64,000 bases of DNA from Limnomonas spitsbergensis (lineage: Eukaryota > Chlorophyta > Chlorophyceae > Chlamydomonadales). Positions within the stretch are counted from its first letter, which is position 1; every line of letters starts with the position of its first letter. Shown piece after piece: positions 11,601-20,570 of this stretch. The notes under the pieces were generated by a model. The model had not been told where the DNA came from. It did no database searches and saw only the letters and a program-made list of their open reading frames with translations. The position numbers and the translations under genes were made by a program. The stretch covers positions 406,501 to 470,500 of the forward strand of contig JAYJMM010000124.1 in assembly GCA_037349105.1 (NCBI GenBank), written 5' to 3'.

Positions 11601-14600
11601 AGGTGAGGGTTTAGATAGATTTTTTTTAAACGTGAGACGCCAAGATTGAACCTAAACGAGTGTTTGTGAACTAGGCAGGAACTTTGTATTAAACCTGATC
11701 CCAGGTCCCAGCCTACCTGCCCTGAGTTAGATTTTGGGGTCCCGACGTACCTGCCGTGGGTTAGGGTTTAGGGTACCAACATACCTGCCCTGGATTAGGG
11801 TTAAGGGTCCCAACATACCTTCCCTGTTCCTGCCACCCCTCCAGGTAGTGGCAAGGTCCCGGCATCCAGTCATTGGCGTACTTTGTAAATGACGGGTTGT
11901 GCGCCTGCTAGCCATCATCCTCATCGCCCAGTTTTTCCTGCCCATGCCCTGACACCCGCCCCACCCCCCCTCATCAGGCAGTGACATGGTGCCACGTATC
12001 GGCGTGCAGTCTTTTGCCCACTTTGTCCACGAGGTTGCACGCGCCAGTGCTATCAAGCAGGCGCTCCTGCGTGTGAAGAGCCTCTGGGGGCAAGCAACGA
12101 GGGGGCTGCGCAGGCCGCAGTTCAAAACAGAGCGCCTGTACCCGCCCGGCGCGCAGCTTTGGATCCTCAGGTATGGATCTAGATCTCACACAAGGTTTGT
12201 ATCGAATGCTGTGAATGCGGTTGGGGCAGGCTATAACAAGACCGTGCAAGCCGCCATTCAAAACCCGCCTCGCAAGCAGCTTTGGATCCTCGGGTTGGTA
12301 TCTAGGTTTTAGATAGAGTTTACATCTCAGATTAGGATCTAAAAATTATTCAAGGGCAGGCCACAAGGGGGATGCACAGGCCTCAGTTCAAAACAGAGTG
12401 GCCGTACACGCCCGGCGCACAGCTTTAGACAGTCAGGCTTGGCTCTAGATTTTAGGCGGGGATGAGGAAGGTGCTGCTGAAGCAATATTTCTATATACAT
12501 GATTATCGAAGGGGATGAGGAAGGTGCTGCTGAAGCAATATTTCTATATACATGATTATAGAAGGGGATGAGGAAGGTGCTGTTGAAGCAATATTTCTAT
12601 ATACATGATTATAGAAGGGGATGAGGAAGGTGCTGCTGAAGCAATATTTATATATACATGATTGTAGAGTTGGGGCCGTGAGATTACATATCCAGTTTGA
12701 AATGTACCGTAAGGGGCCGCTGCATCATATTGCTGTCGGCTGCCTGTGGGAGCACAGATTGGGCTGTGCTGAATTGTTGGCAAGTTACAACTGCCGTTCG
12801 AACTCGCAACGGGTCTCTGCACTGTTTGATCTTCGATTCGTGACAGAGGTCCTTCTGTATGTGCAATGTCGCTGCGCGCCCTGAGCCTCTGAGCCTCTGA
12901 CACGGCAGCCTATGGCAAGAAACACAACAGGCTTGGCCAATCCCTAACATAGTAAGTTATTATAAAGCCTGATCCCTAAACTCTAAGCCCTTATCTTATC
13001 ACCAGTGCACCGACATGACGGTCCTCCTGACCGGGTTCAGAAACAATGAAGCGTTTGACACAAATCGTCCCCTTACCGTTAAGGGAGCCACCCCTTTTAC
13101 CCTATGCTCGGGAGACGGAAACCACACCGCCGTTCTTTAACCCTGGACCTAAAATCGTGAACATCGTCCTACCTCCACTGCCTGCTTGTGTGGCGCAGAC
13201 GAGAGCAGAAGGCAGTAGTGCCGGGAACCAAGCCAGGATTCAAATCCAGGTTGGTGTCAGGGTTAAGTGTCAAGTTCGAACGCAAGGTTGGCCTGTGGGT
13301 TCGGGGATCTGGGTACAAACACGGTTAAATCCAGGCGGGGTTTAGGTTCAGGGGCAAGACAAGGTCGGACATGAGGTTGGGTGAAGTGTAAGGGGGGTAG
13401 GGTCAAGACATGGTTGAAATCCAGGCTGGGTTAAGAGTTGAGGGCTAAGTGCACAATTATTATGACATGGCTGAAATGCGGGTTGGGTTAAGAGTTGAGG
13501 GCTAAGTGCACAATTATTATGACATGGTTGAAATGCGGGTTGGGTTAAGAGTTGAGGGCTAAGTGCACAATTATTATGACATGGTTGAAATGCGGGTTGG
13601 GTTAAGAGTTGAGGGCTAAGTGCACAATTATTATGACATGGTTGAAATGCGGGTTGGGTTAAGAGTTGAGGGCTAAGTGCACAATTATTATGACATGGTT
13701 GAAATGCGGGTTGGGTTAAGAGTTGAGGGCTAAGTGCACAATTATTATGACATGGTTGAAATGCGGGTTGGGTTAAGAGTTGAGGGCTAAGTGCACAATT
13801 ATTATGACATGGTTGAAATGCGGGTTGGGTTAAGAGTTGAGGGCTAAGTGCACAATTATTATGACATGGTTGAAATGCGGGTTGGGTTAAGAGTTGAGGG
13901 CTAAGTGCACAATTATTATGACATGGTTGAAATGCGGGTTGGGTTAAGAGTTGAGGGCTAAGTGCACAATTATTATGACATGGTCATGCGGGTTGGGTTA
14001 AGAGTTGAGGGCTAAGTGCACAATTATTATGACATGGTTGAAATGCGGGTTGGGTTAAGAGTTGAGGGCTAAGTGCACAATTATTATGACATGGTCATGC
14101 GGGTTGGGTTAAGAGTTGAGGGCTAAGTGCACAATTATTATGACATGGTCATGCGGGTTGGGTTAAGAGTTGAGGACTAAGTGCACAATTATTATGACAT
14201 GGTTGAAATGCGGGTTGGGTTAAGAGTTGAGGGCTAAGTGCACAATTATTATGACATGGTCATGCGGGTTGGGTTAAGAGTTGAGGGCTAAGTGCACAAT
14301 TATTATGACATGGTCATGCGGGTTGGGTTAAGAGTTGAGGGCTAAGTGCACAATTATTATGACATGGTCATGCGGGTCGCTTTCAAACGCTTCACAGTTT
14401 GGATCGGAGGTCTCAGAGGTCGGGCGTATCAGGCAGCAGATCGGGTTGCCAATCCAAGTGAATGGTTCCCAATCCAAGTAATGGGTCGTCTCCGGTACTC
14501 ATCTGCCCAGCCGTCTGAACGCCCGCTCGCCCGCCCGCCCACTCAAGGCCTTGCTGGCCTGTCTGCTGATCCCCTCTCCTCCCCGCTGCCGACCTGTCTG

Positions 14601-17600
14601 CTGATCCCCTCTCCTCCCCGCTGCCGACCTGTCTGCTGATCCCCTCTCCTCCCCGCTGCCAACCTGTCTGCTGATCCTCTCTCCTCCCCGCTGCCTACCT
14701 GTCTGCTGATCCCCTCTCCTCCCTGCTGCCCACCTGTCTGCTGATCCCCTCTCCTCCCCGCCGCTCACCTGTCTGCTGATCCCCTCTCCTCCGCACTGCC
14801 TACCTGTCTGCTGATCCCCTCTCCTCCCCGCTGCCCACCTGTCTGCTGATCCCCTCCCCTCCCCCTTGTCAGGTGGAATACGATGCGCCACACCCTGTCA
14901 TCCTTCGGCTCACGCTCCAAGGCTGCGGCAAGCGGCAGGCCCGACCCCGCCCCGCCCGAGACCATGCAGCCATTGCGGAGCACAGTCCCCGCTTTCAACA
15001 CCCGCAGCGCCGGCGCCGGCAATGGCAGTGGCGGCAGCGGCCTTCCTGCCACTGCCGGCAGTGTGTTGAGCTCACTCTCCGTCATTCCTGACGGAGAAGA
15101 GACCTCCCCTCTCTCACATCCCCTCCAGCGTCACGCGCCCTCCTCCTCCTCCACAGCCCTTGCCTCTTCGGCGCAGCAGCAGCAGCAGCAGGAGCAGCGG
15201 CTGAGATCACATCCACCTAAAGCCGGCGCATCTGCGTCGCTGACAAGTGTGCCAATGGCAGCAGCGGCTGGCCGAGGCGGGGCGGCTGCCCTTACTGAGG
15301 CGGATTCCGTTGGCTCAGATTCCTTGGTGCGATACATCCCTATCTTGAAACCATTGAACAGAACCTTAACCCCAAACCGACCTCCCCTTAACCCCAAATC
15401 CTTTGCCCCCCGAAATCATGGACCCTGCTGTTCTGCATCCTGCAGTCGTGTGGGAGGGGGCCTGTCTACGGAGGACAACTTCAATTGTATCAGACTCATT
15501 TCATGGGGCTTGCCCACTTGGTGTGAAGAAGTGTGACTATTGTGCCATGTTGCCTACGTTGTGGTCGTAGTGTATGCCATGCTAGAAACACTCAGAGATG
15601 CAGTCCTGTACATATGGAACCCCATGGCATGGGCAATGGTTGGCTGTTTCAACAGTTCCCATTGAATAAGTTGTCAAAGGCATCGACTTAACCTGGTTCG
15701 AATTGTAAATATGAGTTCATGTTGTTCTCAACTGTATGCCCTCAACCCTGGTCGAATTGAAAACAGGGGGTTACTTGTGTCCAGGACTGACTCCTCAGCC
15801 CAGGAGCTGAGGCTTGAACCCTTAATCCACAGCCACGCCCGATTACTTGAAACCATTCACATTTTTTCACCCTGAATGCCAGTCACACTAAATCACAACA
15901 CCCCTTCACTCTTTAAGTCACCCTATCACGTCATCACTCTGATCACCCTGTACCTAGGTGGGTGTGTTCATGGCACACCTCACAGAGGATGGCACCTCGT
16001 CAGTAGCGACGGCAACAGCGGCGGCATCATCAACCGGACCCCCATCCACATCCCCTCCTCAGAAACAGGGTGCGTGCTTATACAAGATGGTAAAAGCGCG
16101 GACGCGGCCTAGGCCATGCCGCACTGTCTCTTTAACCCTCTCGCCCCTGTGGGGCGTAGTTTTTTTCGTTTTTACTATGCTGTTTGTTGTGTTGATGCAG
16201 CAGGATTGGCAGGGACGGGCGCCCCTCCATATGCCCCCTCCTGGTAAGCAGGTTATGTGGTTATGGTTGTGTTGGTTTTGTTGTGGCAAGCTAGGTTTAC
16301 ATCCAGGGTTGAGGGTTAATTTGAAATTAAGTGTGGCTGTCACCTGGGGAGCTTGAGCAAATTTAGGGTTTAGGATTTATGTTGGTTTTGCTGGTTTATT
16401 CTGGTTTTGTTGTGGCAACAGAAGGGACAACATCGATCGGAACCCCTTCAACATCTCCTCCTCCTATACAGGGTGAGTGGTGACATTGCTGTTGAAAGAA
16501 AGAAATTAGATGCTTGAAGGCGTGATTTCCAAGGGAGTGGTAGGGGGTGACCTGAAGTACACCCAAGGTTTGCTTTTGTTGCTGCAGCGGCATCTATCAG
16601 GTCCCCCTCCACACCTTCTCGTCAGAAAGAAAGAAAGCTACGCCCTGCTAGGGCGTGGAGTCTAGGCAACATGGTCGCTTGGGGCCACAGCCACATCCAC
16701 GCCGTACCCCTTTTCATCAGAAACAGGGTATGCGGTTGTGCTGTTGCTGATTTATTGCGACAGCAGCGGCAGCATGGACCTGGCACTCCCCATACCACCT
16801 CCTCAGAAACGGGGTGGGTCCGTGGAGGGTTATCAAGGGTACTGGGGACAGGTGTTGGGTCAAAACCCTGCCCCGCCTCCGAACGGCATTGGTTTTAAGG
16901 GCCCTTGTTGACCCTTATGGATTGCAAATTTGCGAACGTTGCCAGTAGCGCGCATATGCCTTTAAGCGGTCAGTGCATTTTTAGGGTTTGGATGAAGAGG
17001 TTCTGGCGCTTTTAGGGTTTGGCTGAAGAAGTTCTTGCGCTTTTAGGATCGAGGGCTAAGGGTTTGGATGGAGAGGCTCTGGCGCTTTTAGGGTCGACAC
17101 TCGACAGAATCATTATGGAGGCGGGGCCTTGGGGCAAACGTCGCGTCAAACCTCGCTTGTCTCGGGGTATGCGTCACGTCGCACTTTTCGTAACTTCTAC
17201 TTTTCGTAACTTTCACTTTACTTTTTACCATTCCTTTTCTCTTTTCCTACGTTCGGCGTCCTAGTTCGACAGATCCGGAATTGCTTCATTCCCCTAATTC
17301 ATCAACCCCAAATCCTTGACCCTGAACCCTCAACTATGCAACAACAACCCTTAACCCTGAACACTGTTGATCTGTGTAGGCAACATGTACTCCACGGCGG
17401 GACCTTTGCTCTCGAGGTGGGTGGAGATAAAGGTGGCGGTACAGGTTCATGGGGAGGCTAAGGTGTGGACAAGTCCACCTTCACCTTTTTTGAGGGTACA
17501 TTCATCTCACCCTTTCCTTATCTCTTTGCTATACAGATGTCCTGTTGTCTTGAAGTCGGAAGTTGAGGGTGCTTTACCCCTACATGTTAAGAATTTGCGT

Positions 17601-19061
17601 GGATTTCAAAATTATGTGATTGAGGGGCGCACCAAGGGTAAATACGAATACCTTCAAAAAGGCAATGATGGAGTTGCACCGACTTGTTATCTCCCCCCCA
17701 CAGCCCCCCCGACCTCCTCTCTTGCTTGCTGCTATTTTGTCACATACATATCATTATTTCTTCCTTTCTTGGCCGCATGCAGCCGCTCCAATGGTTTCCA
17801 GAAGGAACATACATAAACTGTGGTCGTATTTCCCAATTTGACTATGGATACCAGCCACCCACCCACCAATCCACCCCACCCTTCCTCCTCCCTTGCTCGC
17901 TGTTGTTGGGCCATATCAATTGTCTTGTTCTCTTTTTCTCTTAACCACATGCAGCCGCTCCAGACCAAGGATGGAGCTGCACCGACTATCTCTCTCCCCT
18001 CTTCAGACCACCCAGCCCCCTGCCTTGCTTGCTACTGGACCTTGTATGAAATATAATTTTTCCTTCCCCCTCTGCCACATGCAGCCGATCCGGACCTCGG
18101 ATGGAGCTGCGCTATGTCGATGTCAAGACCTTCACAAAGCTGCTGTTCTTCAAGAAGGCCGTAGTGGGTACCCTCTATCGTACTGTCGTGCAACATGTAG
18201 CGCAGTTGCAACAGTGCAATATGCAGTGTTGTTGCACCTGTTTGTGCCACTTCACTGCTAGTTTGAAGAAGAGTGGTTGTGATAACTCTGTGACCACGAC
18301 GCTGCTACCACTTCAATACCTTCACTGAGCTGTGCGTCTTTGACAAGCCCTTGTTGTGTGTTCCTAGTAGCGCCTTAGCGCACATATTAAATAGCCCGTG
18401 GGCGCCCGGATGCCCTCAAGCCCTCAAACCATTTACCCTGAACCCTCTAGCCCGTTAATCCACCTGCCCGCACGCACTCCCTTGTTCTTCAACCCGCCCA
18501 CCCGAAGGCCCCTCTTCCAACTACTCACGCCCACACACACCTGCCTGCACCTCACCCACCCCAAACACTTGCCCAAGGACCAACCCCATGCCTGCTAGTC
18601 GCTTTTAGTTGCCATTCCCTCAACCTACCTGGCGCTTGGTCGCAGTTAAATGGACCAGTTGGACCACGCACCCGCATGGTCACACTATCACTCGTATGGC
18701 ATATGCACAAAGTATCAAACTACCGCTCTGACGCTCTCCCCCCCCCTCACCTGCTTGCCGGTAAGCCCTCGCGCATACAAATTATAACCCTCAACCCCAA
18801 AACCTGATACAATGTGTAGTTTAGTACATCTGATCATGAACCCTCACTGTCTCCCTACACACCCTGGCTGCTTAACCCTAAGCCATGAACGCCAAACCTC
18901 AAGCCACTTCTGCTTACCTGCAGCTGGATCATTACATCTCGGAGTATCTGCACGCGCTGCGTGAAGTGGTTTCGGAGCAGCGGGCGGCTGCAGTGCAGCA
19001 GCAGGAGCAGCAGCAGCTGATGCAGCAGCAGCCGTCTCTGCGGCGCCTGTCGCGTAGATAA
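5134..19061 (+). CDS. Class 3 lipase, sn-1 diacylglycerol-lipase type (5' end not resolved)
   Basis: Predicted to hydrolyse acyl chains from di- or monoacylglycerols, probably at a membrane. I joined 14 exons in one frame: 5134-5693, 6403-6948, 7397-7478, 7724-7865, 8578-8734, 9227-9417, 10981-11154, 11978-12170, 14873-15326, 15958-16069, 16422-16472, 17380-17416, 18085-18163, 18924-19061. They sum to 2916 nt (971 residues plus TAA), counted from the GCC codon at 5134. All junctions are GT-AG and keep phase. Lipase_3 landmarks are the strand before the oxyanion turn (IVICIRGTVGHADVITDF), the nucleophile elbow GHSMGG (Ser562), SDMVPRIG with the catalytic Asp620, the RLYPPGAQL motif, and LDHYISEYLHAL with the His929. 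Residues 1-370 and about 683-895 are low-complexity inserts. No transmembrane segment is seen in the visible part. The true start may be upstream (micro-exon array) or ATG 5137. Exons 10-12 are the least certain. Confidence 0.88.
5694..6402 (+). repeat. Lipase intron: donor ghost copies and interstitial telomere-like tract
   Basis: Directly after the donor, the sequence GCAGGTGCGCTAGTACA recurs in two decayed forms (about 5735-5765), so the exon end plus donor was copied. At 6067-6098 there are four perfect CCCTAAA units, the cleanest telomere-type run in the window. The rest is AT-balanced intron with no further pattern. Confidence 0.65.
6403..6948 (+). CDS. Lipase gene exon with 15-bp coding minisatellite
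   Basis: Acceptor GGCACAG|, donor GAAAG|GTAAGC, phase 2 on both sides. About 6630-6800 is built of 15-bp units (GGATCTGGGCAGGCT and variants) that encode GSGQA/GSRQD pentapeptides. Flanking sequence (TNGDAQAVAETARRHGALIA; GEAAGQLPPSL) has ordinary coding composition. This is a low-complexity linker upstream of the lipase fold. A second frame is open through the repeats because the unit length is a multiple of three. Confidence 0.72.
6949..7396 (+). repeat. Duplicated exon 3' end plus donor in intron
   Basis: The final ~50 nt of the preceding exon with its donor (CTGGGGCATGCGTTCAGCAG...GCAGAAAG|GTAAGC, about 6913-6954) recur at about 7040-7080 with GTAGGC, followed by the same intron start (GCAGCAA..GGGAGGGGGGTTT). 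Unit spacing is about 127 bp. Only the first donor keeps phase with the exon at 7397. The remainder to 7396 shows nothing else. Confidence 0.75.
7866..8577 (+). other. Lipase intron without recognisable content
   Basis: Intron of ordinary composition between two well-supported exons. It ends in a run of CACACACAT/TTCACACC repeats before the GCTGCAG acceptor. I see no gene, element or array in it. Confidence 0.6.
8735..9226 (+). repeat. Lipase intron with decayed copy of the preceding exon
   Basis: About 8785-8881 is a decayed copy of the end of exon 8578-8734: GTTGCTGGTCAACTGGA, then TTCACACTGTCTAGG, GGACCGGGGTGCAAA and TGCAGCAGG match the exon words GTTGCTGGTCAACTGGA, TTCACTATCTGGC, GGACCGAGGCGCAAA and TGCATCAGG. 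It contains a stop and is not usable as an exon. The rest is telomere-like AACCCTAAACCC text and plain intron. Confidence 0.7.
9418..10980 (+). repeat. Lipase intron: inverted repeat, GATCCTGGCCCTAAACC array and acceptor ghost
   Basis: About 10370-10800 is a degenerate 18-20-bp array of GATCCTGGCCCTAAACCCCA / GATCCTTGCCCCAAACC words. At about 10805-10875 a decayed copy of the acceptor and start of the next exon appears (GATCCAGGTCACTCC... GCAATGCTG against GATCCAGGTCACTCC...GCGATGCTG at 10974-11024). A 24-nt inverted repeat (9745-9768 with 9932-9955) lies earlier in the intron. The real acceptor is CCTGATCCAG|. Confidence 0.75.
9745..9955. repeat. 24-nt inverted repeat, possible small MITE or hairpin
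   Basis: ATACCTGAGGGAAGGCAATT, CAAA (9745-9768) pairs with TTTGATTTGCCTTCCCTCGG, GTAT (9932-9955) with two mismatches; the loop is 163 nt. No clear target duplication. It lies in a lipase intron. Confidence 0.55.
10981..11154 (+). CDS. Lipase exon with nucleophile elbow GHSMGG
   Basis: Begins GTCACTCCATGGGCGGC. With one G from the previous exon it reads GHSMGGSTAALVAMLLRND, the GxSxG elbow and following helix of alpha/beta-hydrolase lipases. It continues to IRAVCLGPAPILDMQ and ends SYVVSLIL. Phase is 1 in and 1 out. The serine is Ser562 in the joined numbering. Confidence 0.93.
   Translation, partial: VTPWAAAPPPWSRCCSETTPGFSAGSNARSARCAWVPPLSWTCSCPPHAGATWSASS
11155..11977 (+). repeat. Lipase intron with two decayed copies of the preceding exon end
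   Basis: The exon end GACATGCAGCTGTCCACCGCATGCAGGAGC...ATC TTAG|GTGAGG recurs at about 11430-11490 and 11548-11607, each with GACATGCAGCTGTCGCC, a CATGTGG(C/A)CAGCC(T/C)GATYCTA stretch and a GTGAGG or CATGAGG end. A partial copy of the donor (GATCTTAGGTGAGG) lies at 11250-11263. Further on are three 44-48-bp repeats of TACCTGCCCTGGRTTAGGGTT (about 11715-11825). Confidence 0.78.
11978..12170 (+). CDS. Lipase exon with catalytic Asp and RLYPPG motif
   Basis: Reads GSDMVPRIGVQSFAHFVHEV, matching the diacylglycerol-lipase signature with the catalytic aspartate (Asp620) ahead of VPRIG, and ends in the conserved RLYPPGAQLWIL. The acceptor is CATCAG|, the donor CTCAG|GTATGG. Confidence 0.92.
12171..12460 (+). 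repeat. Two decayed copies of the preceding lipase exon end
   Basis: About 12220-12305 and 12350-12455 repeat the end of exon 11978-12170 (CATTCAAAAC...CGCAAGCAGCTTTGGATCCTC and CCTCAGTTCAAAACAGAG...CCCGGCGCACAGCTTTAGA). Each is followed by a donor-like TTGGTATCTAG or TTGGCTCTAGA text. They carry substitutions and stops and are exon ghosts. Confidence 0.75.
12461..12668 (+). repeat. 53-bp tandem repeat, 4 copies
   Basis: GATGAGGAAGGTGCTGCTGA starts at 12461, 12514, 12567 and 12620, and each copy continues into an AT-rich TATTTCTATATACATGATTAT tail. It sits in the 2.7-kb lipase intron 12171-14872. Copies differ by one or two bases. Confidence 0.9.
13400..14372 (+). repeat. 57/54-bp tandem repeat, about 16 copies
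   Basis: The unit contains GCGGGTTGGGTTAAGAG, TTGAGGGCTAAGTG, CACAATTATTATGACATGG. Early copies are 57 bp (TTGAAAT before GCGGG); later ones have the 3-bp shorter CAT form (54 bp), and the two types are interspersed near the end. A decayed copy begins at about 13400. Intronic, in the lipase gene. Confidence 0.9.
14545..14872 (+). repeat. 35-bp polypyrimidine repeat next to a 3' splice site
   Basis: Nine or so copies of a 35-bp unit (GTCTGCTGATCCCCTCTCCT, then CCCCGCTGCCNACCT) run straight into the CCCTTGTCAG acceptor of the exon at 14873. The effect is a greatly extended polypyrimidine tract. The minus-strand open frames are shadows. Confidence 0.88.
14873..15326 (+). CDS. Lipase exon: low-complexity Ser/Ala/Gln insert
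   Basis: Entered in phase 2 it reads RWNTMRHTLSSFGSRSKAAA and continues through GAGNGSGGSG, LASSAQQQQQQEQRL and VPMAAAAGRGGAAALTEAD to SVGSDSL, with no stop for 151 codons. Such inserts between the RLYPPG strand and the His motif are typical of algal enzyme genes. The donor TTG|GTGCGA is inferred from phase with the exon at 15958. Confidence 0.78.
15327..15957 (+). other. Lipase intron without recognisable content
   Basis: Plain intron with scattered AACCCTTAA words and the TACCTAG acceptor at its end. A TGCAG at 15445 could serve as an alternative acceptor, but its frame closes at TGA after about 30 codons. Confidence 0.55.
15958..16910 (+). repeat. Cluster of diverged repeated Pro/Ser/Thr exons (PSTSPPQKQG-type)
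   Basis: Exon 15958-16069 ends TGPPSTSPPQKQ and exon 16422-16472 reads EGTTSIGTPSTSPPPIQ; both end CAG G|GTG in phase 1. Related but decayed copies follow at about 16588-16632 (AASIRSPSTPSRQK), 16690-16728 (CACATCCACGCC..TCAGAAACAGG|GTATGC) and 16760-16816 (CCACCTCCTCAGAAACGGGGTGGG). The first two are used in the lipase model because their phases fit. The others may be alternative or dead copies. Confidence 0.6.
16911..17379 (+). other. Lipase intron with TTTTAGGGTTTGG-based short repeats
   Basis: Between 16978 and 17095 the phrase GGCGCTTTTAGGGTTTGG(A/C)TG(A/G)AGA occurs about four times at about 31-43-bp spacing. The rest is featureless and leads to the TGTGTAG acceptor of the short exon at 17380. 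Confidence 0.55.
17380..18163 (+). CDS. Lipase exons 12 and 13 (strand before the catalytic His)
   Basis: Exon 17380-17416 (NMYSTAGPLLS, phase 1 to 2) joins exon 18085-18163, which reads RSGPRMELRYVDVKTFTKLL then FFKKAV. The second matches the F-x-E/K-L/I-I strand that precedes the catalytic His in diacylglycerol lipases, and is well supported. The first is supported by phase only. The intron between (17417-18084) contains decayed copies of the exon-13 acceptor: CATGCAGCCGCTCCA at 17777 and CATGCAGCCGCTCCAGACCA with GGATGGAGCTGC at 17949-17980, against CATGCAGCCGATCCGGACCT at 18079. Confidence 0.75.
18924..19061 (+). CDS. Terminal lipase exon with catalytic His, stop TAA
   Basis: Acceptor CTTACCTGCAG|, then LDHYISEYLHALREVV followed by a Gln/Ala-rich tail and LRRLSRR-stop. 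The DH motif gives the third triad residue (His929). An almost identical copy lies 957 bp downstream. Confidence 0.9.
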   Translation: MDHYISEYLHALREVVSEQRAAAVQQQEQQQLMQQQPSLRRLSRR

Positions 19062-19880
19062 TGCTGAAGCGATCATGTTACAGAGATAGTACTAATGTGA
19101 TTATGTTATAGTTATAATACCGTGGCGAGAATGCGAAGGTGATCATCCTACTTGTAGCAATAGTGCTCATGATCGATCAGATTGTCGCGATCATGTTGAA
19201 GTGACCCGCACCAGGCTCAATGACAGTGATGATGAGGGGATGCTTTCCAGGGTTGGGCAATGTCGGGTCGTGATGGATGCATTCATTACGGTATCACGTA
19301 TCATGCGAAGTTATGATTCAGTCCGCATGTTCCTGTTTTACTGCGTAACAGACCATGCTTCGTTACACCAGTCCCTCTCCTGTGTCAGTGCCCAGCATAG
19401 ATGATTTCGCACATTCGCTCGGCAGTACTGAAAGGGTTTCAACAGGACATACCATTTATGTGTGCATTCATTGACAGAGAGAGCCGACAGTGATGATTGT
19501 GTGAAAGGGTTTCAACAGGACATACCATTTATGTGTGCATACACCCTTCTTTCATTGTCTGTCCTTCCGGTTTGCACCGCCATTGCATATTTTAAGAAGG
19601 CTACGGAAAAGGCGAAACAGCAAAAGATGGATCTGCTCACGCCCACACACACCTGCCTGCACCTCACCCACCCCAAACACTTGCCCAAGGACCAACCCCA
19701 TGCCTGCTAGTCGCTTTTAGTTGCCATTGCCATACAAATTATAACCCTCAACCCCAAAACCTGATACAATGTGTAGTTTAGTACATCTGATCATGAACCC
19801 TCACTGTCTCCCTACACACCCTGGCTGCTTAACCCTAAGCCATGAACGCCAAACCTCAAGCCACTTCTGCTTACCTGCAG

Positions 19881-20018
19881 CTGGATCATTACATCTCGGA
19901 GTATCTGCACGCGCTGCGTGAAGTGGTTTCGGAGCAGCGGGCGGCTGCAGTGCAGCAGCAGGAGCAGCAGCAGCTGATGCAGCAGCAGCCGTCTCTGCGG
20001 CGCCTGTCGCGTAGATAA
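19881..20018 (+). pseudogene. Second copy of the terminal lipase exon
   Basis: The copy has the same acceptor, the same open frame and the same TAA. Splicing exon 13 to this copy instead of 18924 would give the same protein. It is therefore either a redundant alternative last exon or 3'-flanking DNA. No upstream lipase exons accompany it. Confidence 0.8.
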
Positions 20019-20570
20019 TGCTGAAGCGATCATGTTACAGAGATAGTACTAATGTGATTATGTTATAGTTATAATACCGTGGCGAGAATGCGAAGGTGAT
20101 CATCCTACTTGTAGCAATAGTGCTCATGATCGATCAGATTGTCGCGATCATGTTGAAGTGACCCGCACCAGGCTCAATGACAGTGATGATGAGGGGATGC
20201 TTTCCAGGGTTGGGCAATGTCGGGTCGTGATGGATGCATTCATTACGGTATCACGTATCTTGCGAAGTTATGATTCAGTCCGCATGTTCCTGTTTTACTG
20301 CGTAACAGACCATGCTTCGTTACACCAGTCCCTCTCCTGTGTCAGTGCCCAGCATAGATGATTTCGCACATTCGCTCGGCAGTACTGAGAGGGTTTCAAC
20401 AGGACATACCATTTATGTGTGCATTCATTGACAGAGAGAGCCGACAGTGATGATTGTGTGAAACATTTGTTGCATACACCCTTCTTTCATTGTCTGTCCT
20501 TCCGGTTTGCACCGCCATTGCATATTTTAAGAAGGCTACGGAAAAGGCGAAACAGCAAAAGATGGATCTG

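Larger units (their letters stand above)
18524..20570 (+). repeat. Recent tandem segmental duplication carrying the last lipase exon
   Basis: Copy 1 is 18524-19635 and copy 2 is 19636-20570. They are nearly identical: I noted single-base differences such as CGTATCATGCG against CGTATCTTGCG and CTGAAAGG against CTGAGAGG. Copy 2 lacks about 157 bp present at about 18616-18772 and a ~23-bp stretch near the end. Copy 1 has a second internal repeat of GGGTTTCAACAGGACATACC at 19434 and 19506. The junction lies at ATGGATCTG|CTCACGCCC. There is no sign of a mobile element at the ends. Confidence 0.93.

Noticed and set aside
14499..15085. Minus-strand frames over the 35-bp polypyrimidine array
   Set aside because: Reverse complement of the repeat and of the lipase exon at 14873; no independent support.
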